Source: Candidatus Kaiserbacteria bacterium
Lineage (GTDB): Bacteria; Patescibacteriota; Minisyncoccia; Phycocordibacterales; UBA2100
Assembly (NCBI GenBank): GCA_016217935.1
Contig: JACRFJ010000014.1
Location: forward strand, 1-35,768
Reading direction: 5' to 3'
DNA: 35,768 nt
Shown here one piece after another: positions 9,182-17,614 of the stretch (positions within the stretch are counted from its first letter, which is position 1; every line of letters starts with the position of its first letter). Below the pieces are notes generated by a model. That model had not been told where the DNA came from. It was given only the letters and a program-made list of their open reading frames with translations, and did no database searches. Made by a program: the position numbers and the translations under genes.

Positions 9182-9651
9182 AACTGGATTGCCAGCTTCG
9201 GGAGTGATCCCGATGAAAAATTCGGCTTATAACGGTGGAGTCTTAACCTGAGCGCTTCAGACGAGGCGCGTCGATGGAAAGATAATACCGTGGGAAGTTT
9301 GTGAACTTCAGTAGGTGAAATTGTTCATGTTCAACGAAGAGGAGAACGAGATGTACTACATCCTCATGGCATTGCCGATCGTGCTTTTGATCGGACTGGT
9401 CGTTTTGCTGAACAATTAAGACCAGCAAATCGATCTGCCGGGCAAGCTCCGTCGCGGAGACGAGGCTTGCCCCCTACTGAAGTTCACAAACCCCGTAACG
9501 ACTTAGCGCACACGCGCTAGAGTGTTTGCTTCGAGCAAACGCTAACACGCCGGCTCTCATTCAAAAGAATGAGATGAAGATATAGTCTAATGCCCGTAGA
9601 AATACGGGGAGAGTGTAGCAATCGCGCGATTGTTACGATCAAACTCAATTG
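9182..9651 (+). other. Group I intron at 23S about L1951
   Basis: Exon ctggt pairs with gccag with U.G at the splice site; S-like gaagatatagtct; exons join as ccttgtctggt|aagttcagacgcgcacgaatgg. Confidence 0.8.
9351..9419 (+). CDS. Candidate 22-aa transmembrane micropeptide encoded in an intron stem-loop
   Basis: gaagaggagaacgag-ATG; MYYILMALPIVLLIGLVVLLNN*; not in the ORF track because of length. Confidence 0.5.
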   Translation: MYYILMALPIVLLIGLVVLLNN

Positions 9652-9960
9652 AAGTTCAGACGCGCACGAATGGTATAACGACTTGGGAACTGTCTCGGGG
9701 ATTTGCTCGGTGAAAATACAAGGGCGGTGAAGATGCCGCCTTCCTGCAGCTAGACGAAAAGACCCCAGAAGCTTTACTGTAATTTGGTATTGGGATTACG
9801 GGTGCACTGCGTAGCGTAGGTGGGAGGATTTGAAGCGCTGTTTTCGGATGGCGTGGATCCGCCAATGCAACACCACCCTGTGTTTCTGTAATTTCTAACT
9901 CTCTCTGAGAAACAGAGAGAAGACAGTACCTGATGGACAGTTTCGGTGGGGCGCTGTCCT

Positions 9961-10950
9961 TGAGCGCCAAAGGCTGTTTATCCGCAGCTGGAAAACAAAT
10001 GGGGGACCCGATGCGGCAACGCACCGGTGCACATCCGACTATATGCTGGAACACCCGCGCATGTTTGAATACTCGCAAGAGTGAAAATTTCAAACCGATG
10101 CGGACAATCAGCAGGGAAGATTTGTGAACTTCAGCGAGGAGAGGAGCGCAAAAAATGTTAACGCGCTTGACTGCGGTCCGGAAGCTTATTGCTTACCGCT
10201 CTTCCTCTCGCTGAAGTTCACAAAAACCCTCAGAGACTACATGTCGGATCACCAGGTAAAATAGGTGAAAGATATAGTCCGATCTTATTGGCGACAATAA
10301 GTGTCGAAAGACAATCAACATGAACACAAAAGAAATTCGAGAACATAAGCTCGGGTTGAAGCTGACCGATCGCCAGCGTGCGATTATTGTCGGACTTCTT
10401 CTCGGAGATGGTCATCTCGAAACGCAAAACAACACCAGAACATATCGGCTTAAAGTCGAACATGGCTCTGCGCAGTCGGATTACGTACACTGGCTCTTCC
10501 AAGAGCTTCGTGAATGGATCCCCTCCGATAAGCCATATGTGAAGGTTCGTAAAGATGGCGTCCAAAACGTCGGATTTACAACATATTCACATGGGGTTTT
10601 GCGTTTCTATGGCCAACAGTTCTACGAAGGCAAGCGGAAGCGCATGCCTAAAATCATCGGAAAAATGATTGAGCCGATTAGTGTTGCGGTGTGGTTTATG
10701 GACGATGGTTCGCGCAAATCTGCACGACACCTTTGTTACATAATTCACACGCTCGGGTTTTCAAAGACGGACTTGGAGTTTGCCCAAAATGCGCTCCGAT
10801 CTCGATTTGGAATCCACACGATACAACATCGGCAAAAAGGAAAGTATTGGAGATTATATATTCCTTCAGACTCAGCGAGGCAATTCGAATCCTTGATCGA
10901 AGAATATATACGACCCATCGCTTCTCTGAAGCATAAGTTGGTAACAAATG
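9961..10950 (+). other. Group I intron at 23S about L2262
   Basis: Exon gtcct pairs with gggac with U.G; core elements cctcagagacta and aagatatagtcc; exons join as gcgctgtcct|cctaaaaagtaacggagg. Confidence 0.82.
10155..10214 (+). CDS. Candidate 19-aa basic micropeptide in the L2262 intron stem-loop
   Basis: gaggagaggagcgcaaaaa-ATG; MLTRLTAVRKLIAYRSSSR*. Confidence 0.25.
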   Translation: MLTRLTAVRKLIAYRSSSR

Positions 10951-10955
10951 CCTAA
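10320..10955 (+). CDS. LAGLIDADG homing endonuclease (two motifs) in the L2262 intron
   Basis: AIIVGLLLGDGHLE and SVAVWFMDDGSR motifs. Confidence 0.92.
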   Translation: MNTKEIREHKLGLKLTDRQRAIIVGLLLGDGHLETQNNTRTYRLKVEHGSAQSDYVHWLFQELREWIPSDKPYVKVRKDGVQNVGFTTYSHGVLRFYGQQFYEGKRKRMPKIIGKMIEPISVAVWFMDDGSRKSARHLCYIIHTLGFSKTDLEFAQNALRSRFGIHTIQHRQKGKYWRLYIPSDSARQFESLIEEYIRPIASLKHKLVTNA

Positions 10956-11224
10956 AAAGTAACGGAGGAGCCTATTATGGTCACCTAGGCGCGAATGGAA
11001 ACCGTGCCGATAGTGCATTGGCAAAAGGTGGCTTGACTGCGAGTCGTACATGACAAGCAGGCGCGAAAGCGGAGCAAAGTGAACCGACGATCTGCATTAG
11101 ATGCAATCGAAGATTAACGGATAAAAGTTACTCTGGGGATAACAGGCTGGTTTCGCCTAAGAGTCCAAATCGACGGCGAAGTTCGGCACCTCGATGTCGG
11201 CTCATCTCATCCCGGGGCTGGAGA

Positions 11225-11258
<34 letters not shown>

Positions 11259-11284
11259 AGGTACGTGAGCTGGGTTCAAACCGT

Positions 11285-11685
11285 TCAGCAACTCACGATG
11301 AGGTTAAACCTCATCGGTTGGGAGATTGAACGGTTTGAACCCCGAGGAAAAACGAACAATTAACGATTTCGTAAATCGTTATTTAGACATCATCACGGCG
11401 GCGATGCATAGCAATATGTATCGAGAAGCTGACTTATATCGGTAAAACCCGACGTGCAGTTTGCACGGGGCAATACCGAGGGAAGTTTGTGAACTTCATT
11501 GAGTGGATTTTGCTGTTTCCCCACTCAATGAAGTTCGCAAATGCCTGTAGAGACTGAATGTTAGCCATCCAGTAATGTAATGGATGAAGTTACAGTCCGA
11601 TCCTGCTAGTAATGGCAGTATGTCAAGGTGTCACCTTGACATTACCCTGGCGACTCAAAATGAGTCGCTCGTGGCTAACCTCATG
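11285..11685 (+). other. ORF-less group I intron at 23S about L2593
   Basis: Splits gggttcaaaccgt from cgtgagacagg; R-like tgtagagactgaa and S-like gaagttacagtcc. Confidence 0.78.
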
Positions 11686-12118
11686 CGTGAGACAGGTTGG
11701 TCTTAATCTGCTGTAGGCGTTGATTCTTGAGGAGATTCGTTTCTAGTACGAGAGGACCGAAATGAACGAACCTCTGGTCTGGGGGCTGTACCACCAGGTG
11801 CACCGCCCCGTAGCTATGTTCGGAATGGATAACCGCTGAAAGCATCTAAGCGGGAAACCAACTCCAAGATAAGGAATCGTTTGAGGGTCGTGGGAGATGA
11901 CCACGTTGATAGGCACCAGGTGGAAGCACAGCAATGTGTTGAGCCGAGGTGTACTAATACCCCGACAGAACTCTCGAAAGGAATTGTGGGAGTCGCGTTA
12001 CGCTTTCTACACATTCTTTGATTAATCTTTGTCGCTCTTCGTAGTCAACGAGAAGAGCTGTTTGAAAATTGTGTGTTGGTGGTTTGGCGATGGGGTGAGG
12101 CGCGAGTACGCGCAGCGC

Positions 12119-12188
12119 CGCAAGGCCGGAGCATCGACGGATGCGAGGCGGGGTCGCGCAAAATCGCTCCAGCGATTTATGTGTGACA
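12119..12188 (+). repeat. 70-bp structured repeat, copy 1
   Basis: cgcaaggccggag-[hairpin]-gaggcggggtcgcgcaaaatcgctccagcgatttatgtgtgaca. Confidence 0.9.
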
Positions 12189-12221
12189 CACCGTTCTTAC
12201 GTCCATGAATTTTGTTTTTTG

Positions 12222-12328
12222 TCCTGGTGATTCGTCGGAGGGGTCACACCCGTTCTCATTCCGAACACGGCAGTTAAGCCCTCTTGAGGCGATGGTAGTC
12301 GAAAGGCGAGAGTAGCTAGTCGCCAGGA
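12222..12328 (+). rRNA. 5S ribosomal RNA (inner copy)
   Basis: tcctggtga...cacacccgttctcattccgaacacggcagttaagccc...ggcgatggtagtcgaaaggcgagagtag...cgccagga; flanked by complementary ttttgttttttg/caaaaaacaaaa. Confidence 0.9.
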
Positions 12329-12465
12329 CAAAAAACAAAATTGCGCCTCTCACACCACCCGTCCTCATTCCGTCAACAGTCAACTTGGGCAGTTAAGCCC
12401 ATCTGCGCCGATGGTAGTCGAAAGGCGAGAGTAGGTCGCCGCCAACACACAGTTTTCAAACTCCA

Positions 12466-12592
12466 GCTGAGGTAGTCGAAAGGTGAGAAGCGAAGCTTCG
12501 CAAGGCCGGAGGCGCGTCGGCGCCGAGGCGGGGTCGCGCAAAATCGCTCCAGCGATTTATGCGTGACAGAGAGCTAGGCGCCAGAACAAAAT
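12466..12592 (+). pseudogene. Degenerate 5S 3'-end fragment interrupted by repeat copy 2
   Basis: gaggtagtcgaaaggtgaga and gagagctaggcgccagaacaaaat resemble the inner 5S 3' end and trailer. Confidence 0.4.
12499..12568 (+). repeat. 70-bp structured repeat, copy 2
   Basis: Near-identical to 12119-12188 apart from an internal covarying hairpin. Confidence 0.9.
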
Positions 12593-12636
12593 TTTTAACA
12601 CAATAGCTCAGTCCGCATATCTCGCTAAAAAGGGAA

Positions 12637-12661
12637 CCCCAGTAAAATCCGGGGCTTTTTT
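12637..12661 (+). terminator. Rho-independent terminator after the 23S/5S unit
   Basis: cccc-agtaaaatcc-gggg followed by cttttttt. Confidence 0.75.
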
Positions 12662-12682
12662 ATTGACGATGCGTCGTCACCC

Positions 12683-12988
12683 TTATCTTTCGAGCGTAAA
12701 GAGCAGGCCCGCGTCGCGCAATCTTGTAAACTGCGCGTTTGACGGAGCCTCCATCTCGCCGAACGCATTGCCACCAAGCGTTCGACAGTGCATGAGTCGT
12801 CCAACAGGGTTCCCGTCTGAGCGCGAGATGACGAGGAGATCATCTCCACTGAACAGAAGGCCAGTGTTGTCATTGATTCTCATAGCTCTGTCCCAGTTGA
12901 CGACAGTTCCCCGATTGCCGACAGATTGATAGTCGTGCGGGCGGCGGAACGATTGCAAAATGCGGAATACTTGAAGCGTACGGGGCAT
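12683..12988 (-). CDS. Hypothetical protein
   Basis: 101-aa ORF preceded by aggaggataaccg-ATG; no competing long ORF. Confidence 0.6.
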   Translation of the reverse strand: MPRTLQVFRILQSFRRPHDYQSVGNRGTVVNWDRAMRINDNTGLLFSGDDLLVISRSDGNPVGRLMHCRTLGGNAFGEMEAPSNAQFTRLRDAGLLFTLER

Positions 12989-13057
12989 CGGTTATCCTCC
13001 TGCTGAAGACATCATTCTCTTTTTTGAGCGACCGGTCAACTCGGGTACAATGAGTGG

Positions 13058-13834
13058 ATGTCGTGGGCATCTCGACGGCGCGCAAGTTACGCATTTGGCG
13101 TATCTCTTTTTTTTGCAGTGGTGATCGGTGGCCCTATTGGATATTGGTACTTCTCGATACCCGCGACATGCACCGATGGAATCGAGAATCAAGGGGAGAC
13201 TGATGTCGATCGCGGGGGTCCGTGCCTGCTACTCGACACACGTGCACTGAGTCCAGCATCGATTCTGTGGTCGCGGAGTTTTCGCGTGCGCGACGGATCG
13301 TACAGCGCGGCAGCGTATATCCAAAATGCGAATGAACAAGCCGGGGTCTCAGGTGTTCGATACAAATTTACTTTCTATGACGAGAAGAACATTTTTGTCG
13401 GCGAGCGATTTGGGTCGACCTACATCATGCCAGGCTCCATCACACCGATTTTCGAAGGCGCAATCGCGACAGGGAACAGGGTCGTCGCACACACGTATTT
13501 CCAATTCGAGGATCCGCTCGCGTGGGAGCGTCTCGAAAATCGGGCTCTTTCGATCGAGATCAACGATAAACAGCTCACCGATATTGGTACGGTACCTCGC
13601 GTGCACGCGAGCGCGCGCAATACGTCGGTACATGATATGTACGATGTAGTATTTCGCGCAGCAGTGTTCGACCCCGCGGGCAATGCTTTTGCGGCATCCG
13701 AGACAACGATCCCCAAACTTCGAGCAGGAGAGAAGCAAAATATTGTATTTACGTGGCCGGATCCCTTTACGATCGCCGTGGGTCGTATCGATGTCGTTCC
13801 CCTGGTAAAGCCTGCGATGCCACGCGCAGAGTAG
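13058..13834 (+). CDS. Hypothetical single-TM exported protein
   Basis: N-terminal hydrophobic segment (AFGVSLFFAVVIGGPIGYWYF), directly upstream of the SEDS gene. Confidence 0.75.
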   Translation: MSWASRRRASYAFGVSLFFAVVIGGPIGYWYFSIPATCTDGIENQGETDVDRGGPCLLLDTRALSPASILWSRSFRVRDGSYSAAAYIQNANEQAGVSGVRYKFTFYDEKNIFVGERFGSTYIMPGSITPIFEGAIATGNRVVAHTYFQFEDPLAWERLENRALSIEINDKQLTDIGTVPRVHASARNTSVHDMYDVVFRAAVFDPAGNAFAASETTIPKLRAGEKQNIVFTWPDPFTIAVGRIDVVPLVKPAMPRAE

Positions 13835-13839
13835 TACGT

Positions 13840-14988
13840 ATGTTTGCGAAACTCGTGGATCGGAGGCGCACACACCTATTTGCACATATAGATTGGTACT
13901 TGTTTATCGCAGCACTTGCCATCTCTATTCTCGGGCTCGTTACCATGCGGAGTTTTTCGGTAGAAAACGCATTCTTTGAGCGCCAGATCGTGTGGATTGG
14001 ACTTGCCGTGATCGTTTTCTTTGTCGCGAGTATCCCTGATTATGGTTTCTTGCGGCGCACCCCTGTCGTTGTCACGATGTACATACTTACGCTGGTACTC
14101 CTCGCGCTCATCTATATCTTTGGTTCGGTTACGCTCGGCTCCCAGAATCGTTTCAACCTCGGCATCTTTTTCGTGCAGCCATCGGACCCCGCAAAGATTG
14201 TCTTGGCGCTTGTGCTCGCCAAGTATTTCGCACGTCGGCACATAGAGATCAAGCATATTCGGCACATTCTCGTCTCTGGAGCCTATGCATTCGCGATTTT
14301 TGCACTCGTCTTTTTCCAGCCCGATCTTGGCTCTGCGATCATCATTTTCTCGATCTGGCTCGGTACGGTACTCGTCGCGGGGATTTCGTGGAAACATCTC
14401 GTAACGCTTTTTGTGCTTGCAATCGTGATTAGTGTCGGTGCATGGAACTACGGGTTGCGCGATTACCAAAAAGCGCGCGTACTCACCTTCCTCCACCCGC
14501 TCGCCGATGTGCGAGGCACGGGTTACAACGCGTACCAATCGACAGTGGCGGTTGGCTCCGGTGAGCTTCTCGGCAAGGGTATTGGCTACGGGACGCAGTC
14601 GAAATTGCAATTTCTCCCGGAGTATCAGACAGACTTTATTTTTGCAGCGTACGCAGAGGAGTGGGGTTTTTTTGGTGTCCTTATACTTCTCGGACTTTTC
14701 GGTGTCCTCATTATTCGGATACTCGTGATCGCACTCCACGGGGCCGATAATTTCGATGCGCTCTTCAGTGCTGCGATTGGGATATATCTCCTCGCACAAT
14801 TTATTGTCCACGTCGGTATGAACATGGGGCTTTTACCTATTACGGGCACCACACTGCCCTTTATGAGCTACGGTGGATCGCATCTACTCACCGAATACCT
14901 CGCGCTTGGTATTCTCATGGGTTTGCGACGCCACGCACGTCCGACGATTCAGGCGCGCGATGAGACGGAGCTCGTCGGAGCCGTCTAG
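13840..14988 (+). CDS. rodA: SEDS-family peptidoglycan glycosyltransferase (RodA/FtsW-like)
   Basis: LVFFQPDLGSAIIIF, GYGTQSKLQFLPEYQTDFIFAAYAEEWGF and GTTLPFMSYGGSHLL motifs. Confidence 0.9.
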   Translation: MFAKLVDRRRTHLFAHIDWYLFIAALAISILGLVTMRSFSVENAFFERQIVWIGLAVIVFFVASIPDYGFLRRTPVVVTMYILTLVLLALIYIFGSVTLGSQNRFNLGIFFVQPSDPAKIVLALVLAKYFARRHIEIKHIRHILVSGAYAFAIFALVFFQPDLGSAIIIFSIWLGTVLVAGISWKHLVTLFVLAIVISVGAWNYGLRDYQKARVLTFLHPLADVRGTGYNAYQSTVAVGSGELLGKGIGYGTQSKLQFLPEYQTDFIFAAYAEEWGFFGVLILLGLFGVLIIRILVIALHGADNFDALFSAAIGIYLLAQFIVHVGMNMGLLPITGTTLPFMSYGGSHLLTEYLALGILMGLRRHARPTIQARDETELVGAV

Positions 14989-16097
14989 CGTAAACGATAG
15001 AGAGCAAACGTTCGCTCAAGCATCTGATGCAAAGGGAAGCGTGTACCGCTCGGTTCCATGCGCGGGCGATGTGCGAGCTCCTGAATCGCATCAGCAAGAG
15101 CTGCTCCGTCACCTCGCTGCACGATGCGTATCATGCGAAGTTCTTTTGCCAATTCGGGGTCGATCACATCAGTCGCGATGATCGGCAATCCGGCGGCGTC
15201 AGCTTCGAGAAGCACATAGGGCATTCCTTCTTTGATCGATGGAAGGACAAAGAGATCGAATCCGGCGAGATTTTGTGCAGCATCGGGCACGAATCCCGGC
15301 AGAAAAATGCGGTCCGCGACACCGCGATCGCGAGCCGATCTTTCCAATGTTGCATGTTCCTCACCGTCGCTCACCACGAGATATACGCAATCGACATCGC
15401 GGTTCTTCAATTCTGAGACAGCGTCAATCGCAAATGCGATGCCCTTATTTTTCGTGAGCTCCGCAATCGTGACGAGACGAAGCGTATCACTCTGAATCTG
15501 TGCCGGCGGGAGCGCGCCAAACATCTTTCGAAACCCTTCATCTGGCGAGAGGAGTGTCGGCGCTTCGAATCCGATGGGCACATGCGTGATTTTTTTGCGA
15601 ACCCACCACATGCACTGTGCGATACGTTCATCGGATTTCGAAACAACAATAACGTGATGAGAGAGGACAGAAGTCAACCAGCTTGCAAAGTAAATGAAGC
15701 CTCTCGCTACGGGGCTTCGATTTTCCTTGAATGGCCAGCCGTGAATGGTGAAAATAATACGCTGCACTCCAGTTAGTCGTGCAGCGAAAGCACCAATCCC
15801 AGCAGCCTTCGAGCTATTCAGGTGTAGCACATCGGGCCTTTCTTTTTTGAGCAGAGACATGATTTCGAAGAAACTTCGAACGTCGGAAATAAGCGTCACG
15901 TCTCGTGCGAGGGATGGTATCGCATGCAATACGACCGGCGAGCCCGCGAGCATTTCTCGCAGTCGGCCCGATACTCCGTATGCGACATGCACATCAAAAT
16001 TACGCGCTTGAGCCGCGTGCGCGAGATCATATACATAGCGTTGTGCACCTCCATACGTCGCTTTCGTGATCAAGAAAAGCACCTTGTTTTTAGCCAT
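14985..16097 (-). CDS. Family 4-like glycosyltransferase
   Basis: TKATYGGAQRYVYDLAHAA...DLFVLPSIKEGMPYVLLEADAAGLPIIATDV. Confidence 0.88.
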   Translation of the reverse strand: MAKNKVLFLITKATYGGAQRYVYDLAHAAQARNFDVHVAYGVSGRLREMLAGSPVVLHAIPSLARDVTLISDVRSFFEIMSLLKKERPDVLHLNSSKAAGIGAFAARLTGVQRIIFTIHGWPFKENRSPVARGFIYFASWLTSVLSHHVIVVSKSDERIAQCMWWVRKKITHVPIGFEAPTLLSPDEGFRKMFGALPPAQIQSDTLRLVTIAELTKNKGIAFAIDAVSELKNRDVDCVYLVVSDGEEHATLERSARDRGVADRIFLPGFVPDAAQNLAGFDLFVLPSIKEGMPYVLLEADAAGLPIIATDVIDPELAKELRMIRIVQRGDGAALADAIQELAHRPRMEPSGTRFPLHQMLERTFALYRLR

Positions 16098-17478
16098 ATT
16101 TATGCCATTATTCTACCATCCTATGACCCTCGTACCCAAGCGGGAATATCTCCTGCTCCTTCTCGGCGACGTCGCTGTCTTTGTCACGTCACTCTATATC
16201 ACGCTTGCACTGCGCTATCTCGAGTTGCCGAGTCGCGACTTTTTCCTTCTGCACCTCTTTCCATTCACCCTCCTTTTTATCGCGTGGATCATCGTCTTTT
16301 TTCTCGCGGGACTCTACGGGCGGCATACTCGCATTTTTAGGAGCCGTCTCACCGCGACAATTCTCTACACACAGGTTATCAACATACTCCTTGCCGCACT
16401 TTTCTTCTTTTTCATTCCAGCGTTCGGACTCGCACCAAAAACCATCCTCATTCTCTACCTCGCGGTTTCTTTTGTGCTCGTTGGTTTTTGGCGCATGATT
16501 ATCTTCCCCCGCACACCGCGTTCGAAAAAACTGAAAGGCGTCCTCATCGCATCAGGCGGCGATGCGAAAGCACTTGCTGAAGAGGTGAAAGCTGACCCGC
16601 ATGCGACATTCATGTTTGATTACCTCGTCGACACATCGGTCGCGCCCACGCATGAGATCATTCAGCGCGCATGCCGCGTTGCGGCCGAGGACAACGTCTC
16701 TTTTCTCGTCGTCGACTTTTCCGATAAGGCGGTGGCTGCGGCACTACCAATCATTTACGATGCGGCATTCCACAAACGCCGCTTCGCGCTTGTCGATGCT
16801 GCGGAGCTTTACGAAGAAATGTTTGAACGGGAGCCGCTCTCCCTCATCGGGTACGAGTGGATTTTGGGCAACGTGAGTGCGTCGCGTATCTACGATCTCC
16901 TCAAACGTTTTATGGATGTCGTGCTCGCCTCGGTAGCAGGACTTGTATCACTCGTGATCTATCCCGCTGTCTGCCTTGCCATCAAACTCGATGATGGGGG
17001 ACAGGTTTTCATACGTCAGCGTCGCGTCGGTCGTTACCAGGAGCCGATCGGTGTAATCAAATTTCGCAGCATGAGCGGCAACGACGAGGGGGAATACGGT
17101 GAAGAAGGAAAAACACAGCTCGCTATCACGCGTGTTGGGAAATGGCTTCGCATCTTGCGTATCGATGAGCTCCCGCAATTGTGGAATGTGGTCCGCGGAG
17201 ACCTCTCGCTCGTGGGACCGCGCCCCGAACTTCCGGCGCTCGCCGCACAGTACAACGCGCGCATTCCGTACTACAACGCGCGATACCTGATTTCCCCAGG
17301 ACTGACCGGCTGGGCGCAGACACGTCATGATAGACATCCGCATCATGGTACCGACATCGCAGAGACGAAAGAAAAACTTTCGTACGATCTGTACTATCTC
17401 AAACGCCGGTCGCTCCTGCTCGACCTGTTCATTATCCTTCAGACGATCCGTATTTTGATAACTGCGCGCGGCACATGA
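16066..17478 (+). CDS. Polyprenyl-phosphate sugar-1-phosphate transferase
   Basis: KRFMDVVLASVAGLVSLVIYP...QRRVGRYQEPIGVIKFRSM...RIDELPQLWNVVRGDLSLVGPRPELP; start may be 16123. Confidence 0.92.
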   Translation: MIKKSTLFLAIFMPLFYHPMTLVPKREYLLLLLGDVAVFVTSLYITLALRYLELPSRDFFLLHLFPFTLLFIAWIIVFFLAGLYGRHTRIFRSRLTATILYTQVINILLAALFFFFIPAFGLAPKTILILYLAVSFVLVGFWRMIIFPRTPRSKKLKGVLIASGGDAKALAEEVKADPHATFMFDYLVDTSVAPTHEIIQRACRVAAEDNVSFLVVDFSDKAVAAALPIIYDAAFHKRRFALVDAAELYEEMFEREPLSLIGYEWILGNVSASRIYDLLKRFMDVVLASVAGLVSLVIYPAVCLAIKLDDGGQVFIRQRRVGRYQEPIGVIKFRSMSGNDEGEYGEEGKTQLAITRVGKWLRILRIDELPQLWNVVRGDLSLVGPRPELPALAAQYNARIPYYNARYLISPGLTGWAQTRHDRHPHHGTDIAETKEKLSYDLYYLKRRSLLLDLFIILQTIRILITARGT

Positions 17479-17614
17479 CCCGCTCGACCGTCGTTTGGCG
17501 GGGTCGCTATCTGCCGCTGCTGCGGCAGCACGTAGTCTCGTTGTCGCCGCGGCTGCAAAGACCCCGGCGAAGAGGGGTACTCGCTCGGCGAAGGAAATGC
17601 AGTAAGATATACAC

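Larger units (their letters stand above)
12071..12450 (+). rRNA. Outer 5S-like rRNA split by an insertion (about 12097-12351)
   Basis: gtgtgttggtgg pairs with ccgccaacacac; ggcgatggg pairs with cccatctgcgcc; 3' part has gcagttaagccc...gatggtagtcgaaaggcgagagtagg. Confidence 0.55.

Noticed and set aside
9656-10093. 145-aa minus-strand ORF in 23S exon/intron
   Set aside because: Antisense to conserved 23S peptidyl-transferase-region exon sequence
11272-11283. GGGTTCAAACCG resembling a tRNA T-arm
   Set aside because: It is the 23S exon (E. coli GGGUUUAGAACGU) and its intron guide; no acceptor or anticodon arms nearby
13876-14811. 311-aa minus-strand ORF opposite the RodA/FtsW-like gene
   Set aside because: Charged low-complexity translation antisense to a strongly recognisable membrane protein; a frame shadow
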